From positions 1-52,256 of the forward strand of contig JABHYO010000205.1 in NCBI GenBank assembly GCA_018656865.1: a stretch of DNA of 52,256 nucleotides. Direction: 5' to 3'. Positions within the stretch are counted from its first letter, which is position 1. Each line of letters begins with the position of its first letter. The DNA comes from Gammaproteobacteria bacterium (GTDB taxonomy: Bacteria > Pseudomonadota > Gammaproteobacteria > Pseudomonadales > Azotimanducaceae). The translations under genes were made by a program, and so were the position numbers. Under the pieces are notes generated by a model, which saw nothing but the letters and a program-made list of their open reading frames with translations, was not told the DNA's origin and ran no database searches. Shown one piece after another: positions 44,356 to 52,256 of this stretch.

Positions 44356-45143
44356 GCGCGAATCAGGCCGACCTGTCTGCATTCAGCGACGAGGGCTCCG
44401 GTACAATCCCAGAGGCATCCAGACTCAATCATTCGGCCCCGACTCAGATCATCGGTTCGAAATCTCGCTTTTATCCAACCCGGGGAGGGACGTCGTCTGA
44501 CATGCACAGTCAGCTCCAGCGTGGGCACCCAGCCCACGTAACCCAACAGACCAAGCGGTGATGGCGGGAAACTGTCACAGAAGAGCAACAGAGAGCGACT
44601 ATCCGGCTCACGCAGATCCGAATGCCTTATCCAGCCCGAGATCTCTGCAACACCGGATGCACCCGGTTCAGATTGTTCCGGATGCAGCATGATATCCAGC
44701 TTCTCTACCAGCGCAATATCAATGCCCTGCATGTCACCGGTCCTCCCCACACAGGCTTCCGGCGACGGGAATCCAGGTTCATCGATGGTGATATCACCAT
44801 CGAGCCCTGCAGATTCCGCCAGATTCGAATAAGCCGCGACGACCTCCAGCCTCGGTTTATCAGCCTGGATCATGGTAGCCCTGACGGTGGTGAGCGTTCT
44901 GCCACTGCGAACCACATCGACATCAATCTCGCAGCTTTCGCCTGGAAGACCCGGTCGAAGAAAATGAGTGGTGAAAGAGATCGGATCAGGATGCGCTACG
45001 ACTTTACCGATCGCGTTGCTGACCAGCGACAAGAGATAGCCACCGTTGGGATTGTCTCCAATGTTCCAACCATTCCCGACAAAACCCTTAAATCGGTTTT
45101 CAGCAATCTGTTCAATCGCCGTGTCCTGATCGAATGCCGTCAA
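44352..45143 (-). CDS. Acyl-CoA thioesterase family protein (double hotdog)
   Basis: About 263 residues from TTG 45143, chosen because AGGAGAG lies 5-6 bases upstream; the frame is open to 45188 without a ribosome site. NGWNIGDNPNGGYLLSLVSNAIG and PISFTTHFLRPG (first hotdog), with ISGWIRHSD and LLLFCDSFPP (second), match TesB-like thioesterases of the 4HBT_3 type, which hydrolyse acyl-CoAs. It is convergent with the phosphorylase and divergent from the TetR regulator. Confidence 0.88.
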   Translation of the reverse strand: MTAFDQDTAIEQIAENRFKGFVGNGWNIGDNPNGGYLLSLVSNAIGKVVAHPDPISFTTHFLRPGLPGESCEIDVDVVRSGRTLTTVRATMIQADKPRLEVVAAYSNLAESAGLDGDITIDEPGFPSPEACVGRTGDMQGIDIALVEKLDIMLHPEQSEPGASGVAEISGWIRHSDLREPDSRSLLLFCDSFPPSPLGLLGYVGWVPTLELTVHVRRRPSPGWIKARFRTDDLSRGRMIESGCLWDCTGALVAECRQVGLIRA

Positions 45144-45204
45144 TCTTCTCTCCTGATCAGACAGGTAATATCGCGAAACCAACATCAATGCCAGGGTTCA
45201 CCCG

Positions 45205-45408
45205 GTGGATGCTTCCTTTGATCCACACTACCAGCGTTATGATCCGACATCAAAAAGGACGGGCGCGGAAAACCTCAGCGCCGAACTCGTGCATCCCTCG
45301 ACCATCTGTCAGACCGATCTTGCCAGTATTTCCGAGGTTTCTGCTTTATCTGACGCTGCCACTGTCGTAACGGTGGATGCCGATGTCTCCGTTGGGTCCG
45401 GCTGGTAA
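45205..45408 (+). CDS. Possible small ORF, unrecognised
   Basis: 67 codons from GTG to TAA, with coding-like codon use (many GNN codons), but no good ribosome site and no recognisable domain. It is acidic and Ser/Val-rich, without a signal peptide. It may be a small gene, a relic or chance. Confidence 0.22.
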   Translation: MDASFDPHYQRYDPTSKRTGAENLSAELVHPSTICQTDLASISEVSALSDAATVVTVDADVSVGSGW

Positions 45409-45439
45409 ATTCTGACTTGATTTCTGCCTCCTATGGTAA

Positions 45440-45474
45440 TACATTCGATTTAAACGATCGTTTGATTGAATGTA
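45440..45474. promoter_or_regulatory. TetR-type operator upstream of the second RND operon
   Basis: A perfect 12-bp palindrome AAACGATCGTTT (45452-45463) is flanked by the 7-bp inverted arms TACATTC (45440-45446) and GAATGTA (45468-45474), offset by one base. It ends 3 bp before the TetR ATG, where an autorepressor would bind. The core is typical of TetR-family operators. Confidence 0.7.
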
Positions 45475-45477
45475 GGT

Positions 45478-46149
45478 ATGAGTACAAAGTCAGTTCAGCC
45501 AAAAAACATCGATACCCGCGATCGCATCCTGGATGCTGCGGAAGAACTCTTTGTCGAGCATGGATTCGCCGCCACCTCCCTGCGCGCTATCGCCACGCGG
45601 GCTGACGTAAATCTAGCCGCGACCAACTACCATTTCGGCAGCAAAATGGGTCTCCTGGGCTCTGTTTTCCATCGACATATTTTCCCCGTTAACGAGGAGC
45701 GGCTCAAGCGGTTAAAGGCGCTAGAACGGAGTGAGCGCTCGCTAACCCTAAATGAAATTCTCGAAGCTCTATTTTTGCCGTTGATTGAGGGTCTGCCCCA
45801 TGAACGACTGCCGGCACTAATGGGGCGTATTTTCAGCGAGCCTGAATCTATTACCAAACCGATTATTGAGAAAGAATTCGCCGAAGTAGCCGCACGCTTC
45901 CAGGCTGCCATCGTCAAGGTACTACCGGATCTGCCGATAGAAATTCTCCGCTGGCGATTTCATCTCATGATCGGTTCCATGATTCATATGCTCAAATTCC
46001 AGTCCCCAATTGGAAGTGAATATTCAAGGGATATGTTCACTAAGGGCATAGAGGAACTCATTAACTATTCAGTCGCTGGTCTCAGTCGTGGACAGAACCT
46101 TCAGGGCAACCCTGATCAGCAGGTCAACCATCAGGAGATAAGCAAGTGA
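45478..46149 (+). CDS. TetR/AcrR family regulator of the RND operon
   Basis: About 223 residues from ATG 45478; a TTG 12 bp upstream lies inside the operator. The HTH is clear: RILDAAEELFVEHGFAATS, then LRAIATRADVNLAATNYHFGSK (about residues 33-54). The C-terminal ligand domain resembles the CecR/YbiH type. It overlaps the adaptor gene by GTGA, so the regulator and pump form one operon, and the palindrome at 45440-45474 makes autoregulation likely. The inducer is unknown, perhaps a pump substrate. Confidence 0.93.
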   Translation: MSTKSVQPKNIDTRDRILDAAEELFVEHGFAATSLRAIATRADVNLAATNYHFGSKMGLLGSVFHRHIFPVNEERLKRLKALERSERSLTLNEILEALFLPLIEGLPHERLPALMGRIFSEPESITKPIIEKEFAEVAARFQAAIVKVLPDLPIEILRWRFHLMIGSMIHMLKFQSPIGSEYSRDMFTKGIEELINYSVAGLSRGQNLQGNPDQQVNHQEISK

Positions 46150-47309
46150 TTAAACGATTCCTTCTACCCGTTTTTGTTGTCGTTGTCGGAGTTGGACTCG
46201 CCATCGTTATCGTTATAACCGGTCCAAAACTGGAACCACAACCACCCACTAATAACGCCCCTCTGGTTAGAACGGGTACAGCTGAGGACCAGACGGTTCA
46301 GCTGACATCGATCACTCATGGGACCGTGCTACCCCGTACGGAAAGTGAACTGATCCCAGAAGTCTCAGGTAGAGTGATCGGCATTTCGCCTACCGTGGTA
46401 TCCGGCGGTTTCTTCAGAAAAGATGACCTGTTGCTGGAAATTGATCCACTGGACTATGAGGTCGCGCTGGAACAGGCCAGAGCCGGTCTGGCCTCCGCGC
46501 GCAGCGAACTGACCAACGCCAACAAGGCGCATGAACGACAACTCGACCTGGCAAAAAGACAGTCAACAAGCCAGTCACAAAAGGACGACGCCCTTAATCG
46601 CCTCAGATTTGCCCAGGCAAGCCTGAGAGAATCAAAAGCACGCCTGTCACGGGCAGAACGCGATCTGGCTCGAACCAGGATTACCGCACCCTATGACGGC
46701 AGGGTGCGTTCTGAGCGGGTCGATATAGGCCAGTTTGTAAATCGTGGTTCACCCATCGCCAGCCTGTATGCGACTGATGTTGCCGAAGTACGGCTGCCAA
46801 TTCATGACGAAGAACTGGCTCATCTCGATCTACCACTGGCCGGCGCAACACTGGCCGGTGAACAACCCATCGCTATTCTGCGAGCGCGGTTTGCCGGGGA
46901 AGAACACACCTGGGAGGGTCTGGTTGTCAGGACCGAGGGAGAGCTGGACCCACGCACACGCATGATCAACGTCATCGCTCAGGTGCAATCACCCTATGAA
47001 CAACAGAATGGCCGACCACCCCTCGCGGTCGGGCTCTTTGTCGAGGCGGAGATCATCGGGCATCAGGTCAGCAATGTCTTTGTTCTGCCCCGATCCGCTC
47101 TGCAGTTGAACCGTCAGGTCTATGTTGTTGGCAACGACAATCGCCTTCAATTCCGGGATGTCGACATACTCCGTACAGTCGGTGAAGAGGTGTACGTCAC
47201 CGACGGTATCAGGCGAGGAGAAATCCTGTGCATGTCTATCGTAAACAACGCCGTTGAAGGGATGCTGGTGCAGCCCATCGCGGAGTCGGCAGGACTGGTG
47301 TCGTCATGA
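46146..47309 (+). CDS. RND efflux periplasmic adaptor
   Basis: 387 residues, GTG start overlapping the TetR stop. One N-terminal TM or uncleaved signal (about 4-25) is followed by lipoyl halves around VSGRVIGISPTVVSGGFFRKDD and ITAPYDGRVRSERVDIGQ. A long coiled-coil hairpin (about 105-175) lies between them, then beta-barrel and membrane-proximal domains. It is longer than the first system's adaptor. It overlaps the permease gene by ATGA. Confidence 0.92.
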   Translation: MIKRFLLPVFVVVVGVGLAIVIVITGPKLEPQPPTNNAPLVRTGTAEDQTVQLTSITHGTVLPRTESELIPEVSGRVIGISPTVVSGGFFRKDDLLLEIDPLDYEVALEQARAGLASARSELTNANKAHERQLDLAKRQSTSQSQKDDALNRLRFAQASLRESKARLSRAERDLARTRITAPYDGRVRSERVDIGQFVNRGSPIASLYATDVAEVRLPIHDEELAHLDLPLAGATLAGEQPIAILRARFAGEEHTWEGLVVRTEGELDPRTRMINVIAQVQSPYEQQNGRPPLAVGLFVEAEIIGHQVSNVFVLPRSALQLNRQVYVVGNDNRLQFRDVDILRTVGEEVYVTDGIRRGEILCMSIVNNAVEGMLVQPIAESAGLVSS

Positions 47310-50300
47310 AACCGATCATCGCCTGGTTTGCCAACAACCATGTAGCCGCCAACCTGATGATGGGCCTCATCATCCTGGCGGGTTTCGTCAGTATCCCCAA
47401 TATGCCGACGAAACCCTTCCCGGATATCGATCTCCCGCTGATCAGCATTACGGTACCTTATCTGGGCGCTGCACCGGAAGAAGTGGAAGAAGGTGTCTGC
47501 GTGCGCATCGAGGAAGAACTTGAAGGCATTGAGGGCGTCAAGCATATCCGCTCCAATGCCAGCGAAGGTATATGCACCGTCGCCGTTGAACTGTTTGAAG
47601 ACGCAGACGAATCGAAAGCGCTCGATGAGGTCAAGAACCGGGTCGACTCCATCGATACCTTCCCGGAAGAAACGGAAAAACCCATTACTACCCTGGTGGA
47701 ACCTCGCCGTAATGTTATTGATATCGCTATCACCGGTCCGGATGACGAAAGGACACTGAAGGAACTGGCTCAACAGGTCCGCGATGACATTACCCTTCTG
47801 CCTGGGGTGACCCAGTCGACGGTCTCCAACACCAGACCCTATGAGGTATCCATTGAAGTCTCCGAGGTATCCTTAAGACGACACGGCCTCACATTCGATG
47901 AGGTGGCACGAGCCGTCAGATCCGGTTCCCTCGATCTGCCTGGTGGGTCGATCAAAACCGAGGCCGGAGAGATACTGCTCAGAACCAAAGGTCAGGCATA
48001 CAGCGGTGAGGACTTTGAAAAGCTGGTGATTCGCACCGGCGCCGATGGTACTCGACTGTATCTTCGGGATGTTGCTACCGTCATCGATGGATTTGCCGAA
48101 ACAGATCAACTGCTTCGCTTCAATGGTAAACCAGCCGCACTGATTCGCGTCGACCGGATGGGCGAGCAGGATGTCCAGCACATCGCCGGTACTGTGAAAA
48201 AATACATTCAGGAAATAAACCCCAGGCTTCCTTTCGGTGTCGAACTTACTGTCTGGAACGACGGCTCGACCATGCTGGAGGACCGCCTGCAAACCCTGCT
48301 CAAGAGTGGCCGACAGGGATTTTTAATGGTACTGCTCCTGTTGACCCTCTTCCTCCGGCCGCGCCTTGCTTTCTGGGTCAGTGTCGGTGTGCCGATCGCA
48401 TTTCTCGGCGCTTTCTTCCTGACCAATGCAGTGGGACTTTCCATCGATGTTATCTCCCTGTTTGGCTTTATCCTGGTACTCGGCATCCTCGTCGACGATG
48501 CGATCGTCGTTGGGGAAAGCGTGCACACAAGGCACCAGGAAGGATTCGAACAACTGGCCGGTGCCATCGAAGGCACACAGCGTGTCACGATTCCGGTTAC
48601 CTTCGGCGTATTGACTACTGTTGCCGCCTTCACACCACTACTCTTTGGTGTCGGCTTTATGGGTCAGGTCATGGGCGTGATGGGCACCACCGTCATCTGC
48701 TGCCTGATCTTTTCCCTGATTGAATCGCAGCTGATCCTGCCAGCACACCTTGGTCACTCGCGGGTCAAAACCGAAACCGGCGAAGTCGCTCTTATGCTGG
48801 TACCGATTACCGCGGTTGCCCTGCTGGGATTCGCCTGGGATGTGAGGTCATATATCGGTATGGCGATCGGTGTTGCCAGTATCCTGTTTGCCCTTCATCT
48901 GGCTGGTCTCTTTGCACCAGTTGCATCGAAACTGATGGCCCAGCAGCAAAAGTTTTCCGGCGGCCTGGAACACCTGATCACCAACCAGTTTCGACGAGCC
49001 GCTGAAGCCGCGGTTCGTGCTCGATACCTGACCGCATCCATCGCATTCGTCGCATTCATGTCAGCCGTTGCCATCCTCGCCAGCGGACGTCTACCATTTT
49101 CCTTTTTCCCACCACTGGCATCGGATCAGGTCATTGCCAAACTGACCATGCCACTGGGGACACCGGCGAAGATTACAAACGAGGCCATTCGATCGCTTGA
49201 AGATTCCGCCCGGGAAGTCAAACAGCAGCTCAATACTGAGTTTCCCGAAGCGCCCCCGGTCACCCATCTGCTTGCAGCCGTAGGTAGCCAGCCAAGCGCA
49301 GGTAACGGCCCACCTGCAGTCGTATCATTCGGTGGCAGTGCCGCCAACGGTCATCTGGGAGAGGTCATCCTGCAGTTGACCCCCAGCCAGGCCCGTGACA
49401 TTGAGACAAGGGAAGTTGCCGATATCTGGCGCGAGGTCAATGGACCCATAGCCGGCGCGGTAGAACTCAAGTTCAACTCATCGCTTTTTTCCGCTGGTAA
49501 CGACATCGATATCCAGCTTGAGGGAGAGAACGTCGACGAACTTCGAATCGTCGCCGAAAAGCTCCGCTACAAACTGGGGGAATATCCCGGCGTGGTCGAC
49601 ATCACTGATTCCTTCAGATCAGGCAAGCAGGAACTGAAACTGTCCATCCTGCCTTCCGGTGAAGCCCTTGGCCTGACACTCGGTAGTCTGGCTCGACAGG
49701 TCAGACAGGCATTCTATGGTGAGGAGGCACAGAGGATTCAACGCGGTCGGGACGACATCAGGGTCATGGTCAGATACACCGAAGAGGAACGAAGCTCTCT
49801 CTCGTCCCTCGACTCCATGAGGATTCGCACGCCCGACGGTTCGGAGGTTCCGTTTGCGACGGTCGGCAAGGCTAAACTTGGTAGGGGATTTTCCACCATC
49901 CGTCGCGCCGACAGCAGGCGGGTTGTCAATGTCGTTGCAGACGTCGATCGCACTCAGATTACGGCTAATGAAGTCATCGACGACCTTCGCGCCGGACCCA
50001 TCCAGGAACTGATGGTCCCGTTTCCCAGAGTCAGCTATAGCCTGGAAGGTCTACAGGCAGAGCAACGTGAATCGCTTGCTTCGATCGTACCCTTTTTCGT
50101 GATGGCGCTTTTTATCATTTTCACACTGCTGGCAATTCCGCTGAGATCCTACGTTCAGCCACTCATCATCATGAGCGTCATTCCATTCGCCTTTGTCGGT
50201 GCGATCTGGGGTCATATCATCATGAAGAGCCTGGGCTTTGTTACCGGCCTTGCCATGATGTCAGTACTCGGTTTCGTTGCCGCCTCCGGCGTTGTCGTCA

Positions 50301-50629
50301 ACTCGAGCCTGGTGCTGGTTCACGGTGTGAACCATCGACGTGAAAAAGGCGATTCGATATTCGATGCCGTTATCAATGCGTCAGTTTCCCGTTGCAGGCC
50401 CATCCTGCTCACGTCGCTGACGACCTTTGTCGGCCTCTCGCCCCTCATGCTGAACAAAAGTGTACAGGCACAGTTTCTGATTCCCATGGCGGCATCGCTG
50501 GCTTTCGGCGTGCTGTTCGCTACTGTGGTAACCCTCTTAGTTGTTCCCTCCGGGTACCTGATTTTGAACGACTTCGGAAACCTCTTCCGTCGTTCGATTC
50601 CGACGCTGGATCAGCCTGCATCCCAGTAG
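47306..50629 (+). CDS. RND efflux permease, second system
   Basis: A 1107-residue RND transporter, a little longer than AcrB. TM4 keeps both acids in GILVDDAIVVGES (about residues 393-405). TM10 has SGVVVNSSLVLVHG (about 995), with Asn where AcrB has Lys940. An extra hydrophobic stretch near residues 490-540 (VALMLVPITAVALLGFA) is longer than the usual inter-repeat part and suggests two more TM segments. It is the last gene of the TetR operon; no outer-membrane factor is nearby. Confidence 0.94.
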   Translation: MKPIIAWFANNHVAANLMMGLIILAGFVSIPNMPTKPFPDIDLPLISITVPYLGAAPEEVEEGVCVRIEEELEGIEGVKHIRSNASEGICTVAVELFEDADESKALDEVKNRVDSIDTFPEETEKPITTLVEPRRNVIDIAITGPDDERTLKELAQQVRDDITLLPGVTQSTVSNTRPYEVSIEVSEVSLRRHGLTFDEVARAVRSGSLDLPGGSIKTEAGEILLRTKGQAYSGEDFEKLVIRTGADGTRLYLRDVATVIDGFAETDQLLRFNGKPAALIRVDRMGEQDVQHIAGTVKKYIQEINPRLPFGVELTVWNDGSTMLEDRLQTLLKSGRQGFLMVLLLLTLFLRPRLAFWVSVGVPIAFLGAFFLTNAVGLSIDVISLFGFILVLGILVDDAIVVGESVHTRHQEGFEQLAGAIEGTQRVTIPVTFGVLTTVAAFTPLLFGVGFMGQVMGVMGTTVICCLIFSLIESQLILPAHLGHSRVKTETGEVALMLVPITAVALLGFAWDVRSYIGMAIGVASILFALHLAGLFAPVASKLMAQQQKFSGGLEHLITNQFRRAAEAAVRARYLTASIAFVAFMSAVAILASGRLPFSFFPPLASDQVIAKLTMPLGTPAKITNEAIRSLEDSAREVKQQLNTEFPEAPPVTHLLAAVGSQPSAGNGPPAVVSFGGSAANGHLGEVILQLTPSQARDIETREVADIWREVNGPIAGAVELKFNSSLFSAGNDIDIQLEGENVDELRIVAEKLRYKLGEYPGVVDITDSFRSGKQELKLSILPSGEALGLTLGSLARQVRQAFYGEEAQRIQRGRDDIRVMVRYTEEERSSLSSLDSMRIRTPDGSEVPFATVGKAKLGRGFSTIRRADSRRVVNVVADVDRTQITANEVIDDLRAGPIQELMVPFPRVSYSLEGLQAEQRESLASIVPFFVMALFIIFTLLAIPLRSYVQPLIIMSVIPFAFVGAIWGHIIMKSLGFVTGLAMMSVLGFVAASGVVVNSSLVLVHGVNHRREKGDSIFDAVINASVSRCRPILLTSLTTFVGLSPLMLNKSVQAQFLIPMAASLAFGVLFATVVTLLVVPSGYLILNDFGNLFRRSIPTLDQPASQ

Positions 50630-50662
50630 ATAGTTTAGGATTCTTGAAACAGAGGAAATTAG

Positions 50663-50998
50663 ATGAAAACCCGCTACGTCACTGAAATGGGTATGGGCAC
50701 CGACGTCCATGGCCGCAACTATACGCAGGCGGCCGAACGTGCCGTGTTCGACGCTATTCACCACTCCAGCCTGCAGCTTTTCGCACCACTGGGCAAAACG
50801 CCGGACGACATGTTTATAGATCTTCTGATCGGCGTGCCGGAACCAGATCAGGTGGACAAGGACAAGGTGGCAGCAGCCCTGCCTTACGGCACCGTCAACA
50901 TCACGGTCAGTAAAGGTGGTCTGGAGATTCCTGCCGATGATGGCAAGGATGCCATTGTGATCGCTAACGCCGGGATTGTGGTGCGCCTAGCAGACTAA
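50663..50998 (+). CDS. Lin0512 family protein
   Basis: A 111-residue protein with the family start EMGMGTDVHGRNYTQAAERAVFDAIHHSSL and a later IGVPEP...VAAALPYGTVNITV pattern. Lin0512 proteins are small, widespread and of unknown function; the conserved His and Asp residues near the start may bind a ligand or metal. GAGG precedes the ATG. It is convergent with the kinase at 50995, the stops overlapping in CTAA. Confidence 0.9.
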   Translation: MKTRYVTEMGMGTDVHGRNYTQAAERAVFDAIHHSSLQLFAPLGKTPDDMFIDLLIGVPEPDQVDKDKVAAALPYGTVNITVSKGGLEIPADDGKDAIVIANAGIVVRLAD

Positions 50999-52056
50999 TC
51001 CGGAAGAAGATCAAACACATTGAGATCGAGACTAACAACCGACTGCCTGTCTACCATCTGAGACATCCAGGCAAAGGCAACCTCATCACTCGCATCCAGG
51101 TTGCCGGCCACGACTGCTGTATATACCCAGTCGTAAAGGTTTGTGCTTCGATAATCTTCCCAGGTCTGGTCAGCGTCGAGTCCGGTCACACCCCCCTGTT
51201 CAAGGCCACTCAGGTATCGTTCAAGCAACTGCCGTTCGTGCACCTGACGCACTTCCTTTTTCGTACTCTGACCCAGGAACAACGCAACATCGAACATTCC
51301 CCGTGAAAGCAAAGGACCCTGCCAGTCTAAAACGACAACCGGATGGTGATCCTGCCTCGCCGCATAGAGCAGATTTTCCATCCTAAAGTCGCCGTGACAC
51401 AGCGTCCTCGGCTCACCGTACCGGGTCGCCTGTAACTTCGGGATCGCCTCAAGGAATGTATCCCGGTAACCGCGAATCTCCTGGGGAATAAACTTGCCGA
51501 ACAGATCAACCATGTTGTCCCAGCCCGATCTCGCCAGGTTCATCATATTTTCCGCGTGATAGCTGTCTGCAATTCCAGGCACCCAGTCCAGGTGATCGAC
51601 CTTGTCCCAGAAAGCACTGTGCAGTTTCGCCAGTTCGTCCAGCGCGAGTTCAGTCTGCTCAAGAGTGGCACCGACCACCTGGCTGCCGACATCGTAGTCT
51701 TTCAGATCCTCCATCAGGATCAACATGAAGTTCCCGTCGAAGTGGGAATAGTAGATCTCCGGTGTGACAATATCTGCCAGATCATCGAGTTCGGCATAGT
51801 ATCTGCCTTCCCGTTCGTAGAGATTGTAGGAGATGGCCACCTCACGATTCGTGAGGTTAGCGGTAGCATATTTGGCGATCAGAGGTATCTTCGTGCCATC
51901 TGATAGCGTAAGTGCCAGCCTGGAGATATCCGCCATCATGCCGGTACCAACACCGAGTGGCGCTTCCCCCACTTCAACCACATTTTTATCCAGGACCCCG
52001 CTCAGGAATTCCGGCGTAAAACCATCCGGGAACTCAGGCAGCTTCATAGTGGTCAT
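50995..52056 (-). CDS. APH-type phosphotransferase (ecdysteroid kinase-like)
   Basis: About 353 residues from ATG 52056, preceded by GAGGGGAATT; a second ATG at 52047 is possible. The catalytic loop is LCHGDFRMENLLY with its Asp, and VLDWQGPLLSRGMFDVALFLG gives the metal-binding Asp. LGVGTGMMADISRLAL is the nucleotide-binding strand-loop. The closest type is the EcKinase/DUF1679-like group. It differs from the copies at 21985 and 31100, so three separate kinases of this fold lie in the window. A tandem hairpin array lies just upstream of its start. Confidence 0.87.
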   Translation of the reverse strand: MTTMKLPEFPDGFTPEFLSGVLDKNVVEVGEAPLGVGTGMMADISRLALTLSDGTKIPLIAKYATANLTNREVAISYNLYEREGRYYAELDDLADIVTPEIYYSHFDGNFMLILMEDLKDYDVGSQVVGATLEQTELALDELAKLHSAFWDKVDHLDWVPGIADSYHAENMMNLARSGWDNMVDLFGKFIPQEIRGYRDTFLEAIPKLQATRYGEPRTLCHGDFRMENLLYAARQDHHPVVVLDWQGPLLSRGMFDVALFLGQSTKKEVRQVHERQLLERYLSGLEQGGVTGLDADQTWEDYRSTNLYDWVYTAVVAGNLDASDEVAFAWMSQMVDRQSVVSLDLNVFDLLPD

Positions 52057-52085
52057 AATTCCCCTCACTCTCTGGTGATTTCGTT

Positions 52086-52250
52086 GGTTCCGGACCGAGA
52101 ACTCTACACCGAGGTGCTAGTTTCCTATCGGAAACTAGTTAGTTCCTGCCCGAGGATTCTACACCGAGGTGCTAGTTTCCTATCGGAAACTAGTTAGTTC
52201 CTGCCCGAGGATTCTACACCGAGGTGCTAGTTTCCTATCGGAAACTAGTT
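52086..52250. repeat. 55-bp tandem repeat array, each unit with a 9-bp hairpin
   Basis: Units start at 52106, 52161 and 52216 (the last is 35 bp long), with a degenerate head at 52086-52105. Full copies look identical. Each holds CTAGTTTCC-TATC-GGAAACTAG, a perfect 9-bp stem, and two CCGAGG motifs. It begins 30 bp upstream of the kinase ATG, so that gene's promoter lies in or beyond it. There are no unique spacers, so it is not CRISPR. Confidence 0.85.
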
Positions 52251-52256
52251 ATGCTA

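Larger units (their letters stand above)
45144..45477. other. 334-bp gap between thioesterase and TetR genes
   Basis: It holds a low-confidence small ORF (45205-45408), the TetR operator (45440-45474) and presumably the promoters of both divergent genes. I see no RNA gene or mobile element in it. Confidence 0.6.

Noticed and set aside
45205-45408. A firm protein-coding gene
   Set aside because: No ribosome site and no domain; kept only as a low-confidence ORF.
52086-52250. CRISPR array
   Set aside because: Whole 55-bp units are identical, with no unique spacers and no cas genes.
52086-52250. Integron attC sites
   Set aside because: No consensus core pairs (RYYYAAC/GTTRRRY) and no cassettes or integrase.

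Overview
The window is a dense stretch of bacterial chromosome with mid-50s GC, almost all of it protein-coding. The gene set points to a free-living, probably marine, gammaproteobacterium. It includes a monomeric NADP-isocitrate dehydrogenase, a fused PabB-PabC protein, SelO, a Lin0512-family protein, an OmpA lipoprotein with TSP3 repeats, two RND pumps and many fatty-acid, terpenoid or aromatic-type catabolic enzymes. This placement is inferred from gene content; no rRNA or other marker gene is present. I see no tRNA, rRNA, prophage, transposase, integron or CRISPR array.

Layout. 1-546 is the 3' end of a dienelactone hydrolase. 592-4829 (minus) encodes a very large secreted Asp-box/BNR protein with a duplicated C-terminal beta module, followed by a Tll0287-like heme-binding protein. 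4927-11176 is a run of small-molecule enzymes: PhyH dioxygenase, nitroreductase, two SnoaL-like proteins, LDH2-type dehydrogenase, SelO and a tandem EthD protein. 11296-14011 (minus) is a tightly overlapping operon of alcohol dehydrogenase, glutamine amidotransferase and sulfotransferase, divergent from an S41 protease lipoprotein. 15829-18740 is a CoA-transferase / DUF2238 / DsbA-like operon. 18813-21922 holds an exported metallo-beta-lactamase-fold protein, a methyltransferase with a lipoprotein signal, and the OmpA/TSP3 lipoprotein. 21985-29215 holds an APH-type kinase, a TPR protein plus glycosyltransferase pair, an enoyl-CoA hydratase, the isocitrate dehydrogenase and a histidine phosphatase.

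29223-30986 is pabBC (minus). 31100-36368 holds a second APH-type kinase and the first RND adaptor/permease pair. 36374-38124 (minus) is an unrecognised lipoprotein / periplasmic protein pair. 38266-45143 holds two SDRs, a 7TMR-DISM sensor kinase whose phosphoacceptor histidine is replaced by serine, a GFA protein, a metallo-hydrolase, a nucleoside phosphorylase and an acyl-CoA thioesterase. 45478-50629 is a TetR / adaptor / permease operon, the second RND system. The window closes with a Lin0512 protein, a third APH-type kinase and a 55-bp tandem hairpin repeat.

How they fit. Several divergent intergenic regions carry clear inverted repeats that look like repressor operators. The best are the TetR operator at 45440-45474, the promoter-embedded repeat before the first RND pair (32168-32197, with a near-copy at 14075-14088), and the 16-bp perfect inverted repeat at 42601-42641. 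Together the CoA-transferase, hydratase, SDRs, thioesterase, three ACAD10-type kinases, EthD and SnoaL proteins suggest acyl-CoA-linked degradation of lipids, steroids or aromatics, with two efflux pumps for toxic intermediates. No single complete pathway is visible. I found no wholly new multigene system. The strongest leads are the regulatory repeats, the H-less kinase, the exported methyltransferase, the unrecognised lipoprotein pair and the tandem hairpin array.
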